DNA of 64,000 nt from Sphaerolaimus hirsutus (taxonomy: Eukaryota > Nematoda > Chromadorea > Monhysterida > Sphaerolaimidae), in contig OZ038457.1 of the NCBI GenBank assembly GCA_964036195.1, forward strand, positions 21,789,147 through 21,853,146, read 5' to 3'. The notes beneath the pieces are model-generated. The model saw only the letters and a program-made list of their open reading frames with translations. It was not told where the DNA came from and searched no databases. The position numbers and the translations under genes were made by a program. Shown here in pieces: positions 58,125 through 64,000 of the stretch. Every line of letters begins with the position of its first letter. Within the stretch, counting starts at the first letter, position 1.

Positions 58125-59129
58125 TAGGGTTCAAACGTGATTGACTTTTCGGGATCGGGTAGGGTTCAAACGGGATTGACTTTTCGGGATCGGGATTGTT
58201 TTTTTGAGATTTCGGGATCGGGATTGGCCGGGATTGGGGTCACGGGATCGGGTTCGGGATTGGCATTTTTTCGGGATCGGGAGTGGGGTCTTGGGATAGA
58301 GATTTTGGCCAATGTTTTGGCATCCACAGTTGTTCATAAAGGTCTAAAAACACTGTTGGATGCCAGAAACGTGGCATAAAATGAACGCTGGGGGTTTGCG
58401 TTCACATTTTTGCATGCAAAAACGTCGTTTTTTCACTTTTGATAATAACCACTAATTTTTCCGGGATCGGGATCCCGGACTTTGGAGTTTCTCGGGATCG
58501 GGATTTGAAAAGTTTCGGTATCGGGATCGGGACTGCTAAATCCCGGAATTTCACGGGATCCGGGATCGGGATTAGGGTTCAAACGGGATTGACTTTTTGA
58601 GATTTCGGGATCGGGATTGGGGTTTCGGGATCGGGATCGGGATTGGTTTTTTGAGATTTCGGGATCGGGATTGGCCGGGATTGGGGTCACGGGATCGGGA
58701 TCGGGATTGGGATTGGCATTTTTCCGGGATCGGGATTGGGTTCTAGTGATAGAGATTTTGGCCATTTTTCTGGCATTTACAGATGTTCATAAAGGTCTCA
58801 AAACACTGTTGGATGCCAGAAAAGTGGCATAAAATTGACGCTGGGGGTTTGCATGCACATTTTTGCATGCAAAAACGTCATTATTTCACTTTTTATAATT
58901 TCCACTAATTTTTCCGGGATCGGGATCCCGGACTTGGGAGTTTCTCGGGATCGGGATCGGGATTTTAAAATTTTCGGGATCGGGATTGGTATTTTTGGAT
59001 TTCGGGATCGGGATTGGGGTTTCGGGATCGGGATCGGGACTGGTAAATCCCGGAATTTCACGGGATCCGGGATCGGGATCGGGATCCCGTTTGAACCCTA
59101 ATCGGGATCGGGATCCCGTTTGAACCCTA
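58125..59129 (+). mobile_element. hAT-like element filled with GGGATC minisatellite
   Basis: TIRs TAGGGTTCAAACG and CGTTTGAACCCTA with a perfect 8-bp duplication GCGGTAAG (58117-58124, 59130-59137). The interior is about 1 kb of CGGGATCGGGATTGGG-type repeats plus a duplicated segment (TTCATAAAGGTCT, ACACTGTTGGATGCCAGAAA). It starts 43 bases into Rab7 intron 3. Confidence 0.9.
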
Positions 59130-59497
59130 GCGGTAAGATTTACCGCACTGGTAGATGCGAATGTTTGAATGAGTAGAACTGTTTGAATGAGAGATAGAAT
59201 TTGGACCAGTAGTTTTGAAAATGACAATTGGCAATAAGTTATGAAAATTGGCGAGTTCGAGCAAAAACGGACTGGGGAAGGATCTATCAAAAATCACTCC
59301 AGACAGACAGAAAGCTGGCCGATTGGGGGTACTCTGCTACAACTTTTTTATAAGTTTCTGAAATGTATTCTGTAAACTAGTGTGTGGCCACATCAGGGGC
59401 TTCTATCCATGGTGTGACATTTTGTCAAGGTTCTCGATTTTGTAACGTCGATATTATAAATGTGTGCGGAAAGACTCTTGGTTGTTTTTCCATCTAT

Positions 59498-61206
59498 GGC
59501 GCTGCACACGCTAGTTGACATCGATTCCAGCGTCAACTCAGAGTCAACTCCATTTAGTTGACACAACCTATTTCTTAGTAGACATTTACGCAACTGCGTA
59601 TGTGTTAACTTGTTTTTTGTTATTTTTTGGGTAGTTAGGTCTGTTTGTTAAACGATATTGTCAACTGCGAAAAATACATTTTCAGAAATGAGTTGACCCA
59701 GCCTTCTTTAATGCTATTTGTGTGATTTAAATGTTTCTATGCTGTTAAGCAAAATCCATTTGATATTGTGACACTCAATTATTCATGTTAAAGTAAAGTA
59801 TGATAATTTTAAAATTTATTTTCTTGTTACACATTGAAAAAATTTTAATTTGTGACATGTGTAATTGTGTGAATATTGTTTTGGTGATTCATGTAGTATT
59901 AATATAGGGCAATTTTTTGATATAACAACATGTTTAAATGATGCCTTAATGATAGATGAAAAAATTATTTTGCATCAAACCAAAATTTATTTTTTATTGA
60001 ACACAACAAATGTATATCATATTGCAAACAGTACCAGCAGAAAGATAAGAAAATTTGGAACACAGTGATCACTGAACAAAAAGAAATGCATACAGGAAAC
60101 AAAATATTATGATTTTTAGAAAATTCTATGTATAAATATTTCAAAGTTAAATTTTTACTGCAATTTAAATTATGTAATACATGTCATTTGATAGAGGAAA
60201 AATATTCAAACATATATGTTTTAATTGTTAAGAATGGAAACATTTGACTTTCAAAAGTGATTTTTGAAAATGAGTGAAAAATTGCTGAGTTGAGCATGAA
60301 TTCATGAATTTGACAAATACAGTCATAATGATATGTCAATTGAGCAATTTGGCCATTTTATCCATGACAGTCTGCATTTACCAGTCTTTATCCACTTTTT
60401 CACCTTTTCCCTCACTACTCCAGCATCAAATTACATTTTTAGTAAGTTTTGTGATAAAATTTTTTTGAAGTTGACAAAGTTAAAAATTCATGGTTGTCAA
60501 GTGAGCGTGCGCGTACGATCAGTACAAAAACCTGATGTCAACTCAAGCAAAAAATTTGGACAAAAATGTTTTTCTAAACTTTATTATAATTTTTCATGTA
60601 AAAAGTTCTTCTATGAAAGATGGAGTAAATTTTTCTCTATCAGAGTCTCAAATTTCATACATTTTCAATAAAAAATGAATTAATAAAGGTACTTTTAGAA
60701 AGTCGGGGAGTGCAGTGTCAACTAGCAAAAAAACATACTTTTTCATACTTTTTTGCACTATTTTGGGCAGTTGACAATAAAGAGTGACTACTTGTGTCAA
60801 TTGAATTTCTGTAAAATGAAAATGTCAACTAAAAATGTACACTTGCATGCACTACATACACATTTTTCACTAGTTGACATTTTCACTATAAAAATCAGTT
60901 ATTTGAGTGCAGCAAAAATGTCAACTAAAGTTGATTTTTGCCTAATAAAATCACCCAATTGACAAAGGTAATCATCAAGAAATGTCAACTGAATGAAAAA
61001 CGTACACTTTTTATTGCACGCGTGTCATTTTAGTTGACTTGTCACTTTCTCAAAATTGTCAACTGTCCAAATTTTTCAGTTGACACAAAAAAAGTGTGCA
61101 CGTTTTCAACTAAATAGGTTCTGGGGTCAACTCATAAGAAAACAGTTGACTCTGAGTTGACTCAATCGACTTCTAAAAAGTAGCGTCAACCACCGTGTGG
61201 AGCGCC
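59498..61206. mobile_element. Large GTTGAC-rich foldback in Rab7 intron 3
   Basis: Left GGCGCTGCACACGCTAGTTG, right mirror CACCGTGTGGAGCGCC, with GTCAACTCAGAGTCAACTC at the left and its complement near 61150. TAT flanks both ends. The interior is AT-rich with repeated GTTGACA. Confidence 0.65.
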
Positions 61207-61251
61207 TATCGCACCGACGCGCCGCAGTTCAGCAACTGAAATTATAATAAC

Positions 61252-61303
61252 GTATTTCCTCGAAATACCCCCCTCGTAATAACCCAAATACCCCCCCCCC
61301 CAG
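61252..61303 (+). repeat. Family A fragment forming the Rab7 exon 4 acceptor
   Basis: CGTATTTCCTCGAAATACCC, a second C-rich unit, then eleven C and AG. The transposon C tract serves as the pyrimidine tract. Confidence 0.7.
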
Positions 61304-61537
61304 GTGTCCACGAAACGCGCGCAATCGTGGTGCCAGTCCAAAAACAACGTGCCCTACTTTGAAGTGTCCGCCAAAGACGCGTTAAACGTGGAGCACGCGT
61401 TCGCGACCATCGGGCGAGACGCGTTGAAACGCGAAGCCGCCGATGCGCACGATTTTGGCGATTTTCCAGGTCCCGATCAGATCAGATTGAACGCGCAGAA
61501 TAATGGAAATCAGAGTCAGGGAGGGTGTTCGTGTTGA
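61304..61537 (+). CDS. rab7: Rab7 small GTPase, terminal exon
   Basis: 77 codons plus TGA. Encodes VSTKRAQSWCQSKNNVPYFE, VSAKDALNVEHAFATIGRDA and a tail DFPGPDQIRLNAQNNGNQSQ ending GGCSC. The CxC end is the double geranylgeranylation site of Rab7. The tail is nearest to ecdysozoan forms as I recall them. Confidence 0.97.
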   Translation: MSTKRAQSWCQSKNNVPYFEVSAKDALNVEHAFATIGRDALKREAADAHDFGDFPGPDQIRLNAQNNGNQSQGGCSC

Positions 61538-61674
61538 GTGTTGAATTTGGGGGGGGGGGGGTTGTTTGGGGGTTCGGACGATATGTTTTTTGTCGATGTT
61601 GATGAGTGGTGTGTCGACGACATGTTGATTTCAGTAAAACATTGGAGTATGTTATCGATAAGGCTATTTTTGTC

Positions 61675-61850
61675 AGTCGACTGCACACTTTTCAATGAAA
61701 TGTCCGCATTTCAATGAAAACAAAAATTGCATTTTGCTCATATTAAATTTCCATCTCTACCATTAATGATTTACATGTCGCATAATATCACATGCGGCTT
61801 TATTCATGAAAATACTGTAGCGCCCTTTGTATAGCGTGAAATCCGATCAC
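61675..61850 (+). repeat. Family T conserved block
   Basis: CGACTGCACACTTTTCAATG, GGCTTTATTCATGAAAATAC, TGTAGCGCCCTTTGTATAG. Third long copy. Confidence 0.5.
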
Positions 61851-63014
61851 TGTACAGTTTTTGTGTCGATGTTTATTATCGACCTGAAATTCAACATGAG
61901 GAAGTATCAATATGAAAAACATATCGTTCGAACCGTACTGGTTGTGTATCAAGTGGGTGGAGCCTAAGTTTGAGCGATGTCCATTGGTTACATTTTTCTA
62001 CGTGACGTCACTCACATTTGGGCAGGTTTCCGAGAAATTTGGTGCGATTGCCTTCGTTTCGAATTTGTTGCAATGTGCAATGGAAGTAAAAAAGTTTTTT
62101 TAAATAGAAAATGATCACATTGCAACAAAATATTTAAAAAACGAAAATTGAAATGTGCTTTCCATATGATTTTTGGGGGATGTTTACCTACCTATTTTCG
62201 TGCGCATCAACGTTTGTATTACTTTCTGAAATCCGGTTTTGATGAAAACGTTGGTATATTTCTCTGTCAAACTTCGCTTCTATTTACGCGTATACTATGT
62301 CGGGGGCGTATCCAAAAACATACAAACATATAAACCAAGTGACAAATATACATCAGTGACATGACAATTTCTAAATGAAAATATTTATGTGTTAGATGTT
62401 TACGAGTTGTCCTGTAGCTTGACCAACCGTTTACAAAACTACATGTCATTTTCGAAATTTGTCATTGGTGTGAAACTCGACACTTTTAAAATATTTACAC
62501 TTTTTGCGCTATAAATAAGTACGTATCAAAATAAATAGATGATTTTAAATGTTTCCTGGTAGTTTCCAAAAATTTGCTGTAATTACAAATCACCGGAAAA
62601 AGTAATCTTCTCTTTTACATTTTTTTTTGGTTAATATACCCCCAGGAAACGCCCCCGACTACCGAAATTTTTTGGCTTACGGTAGTTATCATTATCACTT
62701 ATTATATAGACCAGTTTCTAACTGTGAACGATTTGTGATTTCCATTCGCAACTTTTAGTCAGTTTCTATTGGTGTTTTTTTTTTGTTTCTAAAACGGGAT
62801 TATTGGTATACAAATACATAAATATATATTCAAATCTGTTTCTTTTCCCTCGGCTTAGCTTGATTTGTTGGCATGCTGCCAGTTCTATTCCCAATACCTA
62901 TCGCGCGATTTAAGAAGTCTGAAATTGTTTTTTCTCGGGCTTAACGGTTCATTTTCTTTATTAACATTATCCGCTGAGTGATAGTGATTGTTTCATCCGA
63001 GTTGAATAGCTGAT

Positions 63015-63157
63015 AGCAGTCCCGCACCCTGTAAAGTGTTTAATGTTATGTAAAATGCCATGCAAATTGTCAAAAGTTCAGTAGTGAGTAGTTTTTGTTG
63101 ACACTTTGCTCGGCATTTTACTATTTCCTTTACACTTTTTGAAGTGCGGGGCTGCCC
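63015..63157. repeat. Family B MITE
   Basis: AGCAGTCCCGCACCCTGTAA at left, AAGTGCGGGGCTGCC at right, with core TCAAAAGTTCAGTA. Confidence 0.75.
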
Positions 63158-63931
63158 CCGGTCTGAATTCTGCAAACTTTAATACAAGCGACAAGAAAAG
63201 TGGTGTAGAAAGTTGTGAATTGTAGGTTTAATGACAAGTGAACTTCTAAAAAAATAGATAAGAAGTGGATTTCAGGTGTATTTATACAAACTTTCAGGTA
63301 AATTTTTTCACTTGCCGAGTTGGCACCAGAACAACATTGAATTGTGCTGCCCGAGGAAAAAAAGTTTGGACCTTAATTGATTTCGCGTCCAAATGTTTCC
63401 CTTTGAGGTTTTTCGATGGCAATGTTGTAGATTTAATCACAGATGAATATGATAAGTTTGTCAAACTGCACACTCAGTGAAGAGCATATTCACATATTTC
63501 AACGCTTGAGATTTACATTGTGCATGTAAAAATGCCATAAATAATTAACAATCGCATGCTATTTTTTTACATCTGCGGCTGTGCAAAATTATAACTGCGA
63601 AAACAATTATTTTGTATCTATTTTTACACTGCAGTTATATATTTGCAAATTGGTTTTGCATACGCACTTGATGTTTTTTTTCACGCTGCACACATAGCCA
63701 CATTATTGGTGTCATAGAATGATTTGTGAGTCCATTTTTTGTAGATTGTATTTGTGTATTTGTTTCATTATCCTATTTATAATTCCATTGCGCAGTTACT
63801 GGAGCCTTCATTTGTCTCTACAAAATCTGATGTACAATTGATAGTAAAAAATGAAAAATTTCGATGTCGTTGGTTTTGAGAAAAATTGAACATCGTTTAT
63901 TTTTCTGCAGCCGGAAATTCGCGTTGGCCTA

Positions 63932-64000
63932 CCGTATATTTTTGAATAAGTCCCCCGGGCTTATTTGTTCGCAAGAGACTTTTTTTCGTTTGTATTTACA
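63932..64000. mobile_element. Family A2 element cut by window edge
   Basis: TACCGTATATTTTTGAATAA then GTCCCCCGGGCTTATT. Confidence 0.6.

Larger units (their letters stand above)
61538..64000. other. Downstream repeats, no gene seen
   Basis: A G run and GGGGG tracts follow the Rab7 stop, then family T (61675), AT-rich DNA, family B (63015) and a cut family A element at the edge. Confidence 0.5.

Noticed and set aside
58137..59128. CRISPR-like regular repeats
   Set aside because: Units are degenerate GGGATC tandem repeats without unique spacers, inside a hAT-like element in a eukaryotic intron.
1..64000. tRNA and rRNA genes
   Set aside because: No cloverleaf with A/B boxes or rRNA-like stretch was seen by eye; only the tRNA-Met complement at the retroelement primer site.

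Overview
The window is eukaryotic and comes from an invertebrate animal. Its coding pieces are short exons of 44-312 bp, joined in compatible phase across GT-AG introns and separated by AT-rich DNA full of transposon remnants. There are no bacterial operons, and I saw no rRNA or tRNA gene. The stomatin and Rab7 exons read most like ecdysozoan (nematode/arthropod-type) proteins as I remember those families. I cannot name the species.

Layout. (1) 1-3988, minus strand: the 5' half of an LTR retroelement. A candidate LTR is followed directly by a primer-binding site for initiator tRNA-Met and one open frame encoding Gag (capsid-like region, coiled coil, CCHC knuckle), then hydrophobic segments, then an aspartic protease that runs off the left edge. 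(2) 12381-14452, plus: the last three exons of a serine-rich protein, weakly like the LURAP1/FAM89 leucine-repeat adaptors. (3) 18211-24690, plus: a MEC-2/stomatin gene with eight exons found. One intron is filled by a MITE and another has an apparent TG acceptor. (4) 24691-42054: no confident gene; many foldback elements, one candidate terminal exon at 29247, and a 200-N gap at 36041-36240. (5) 42055-47884, plus: a second, shorter stomatin paralogue with five exons and a complete 263-residue product. (6) 51725-53579, minus: an ARL16-like small GTPase, partly resolved. (7) 55833-61537, plus: a complete four-exon Rab7 of 210 residues. (8) 61538-64000: repeats only.

The two stomatin genes are tandem paralogues that share their last three intron positions and differ near the N-terminus. 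Rab7 (late endosome/lysosome traffic) and ARL16 are small GTPases, but nothing ties these neighbours into one pathway.

Most of the window is mobile DNA. Families I could define by terminal inverted repeats (TIRs) are: A, TA-flanked CCGTAT elements with long C and G runs; B, GGNGCC ends then CCCTGTAAA; C, CACACNAGTT ends with ACTCAAATG arms; D, GATTACAGCTC palindromes; several hAT-like elements with 8-bp target duplications and minisatellite interiors; and large foldbacks. Many are nested, and several contribute splice-site surroundings or a poly(A) signal to host genes. Many introns start G-rich and end C-rich, which could let their ends pair.
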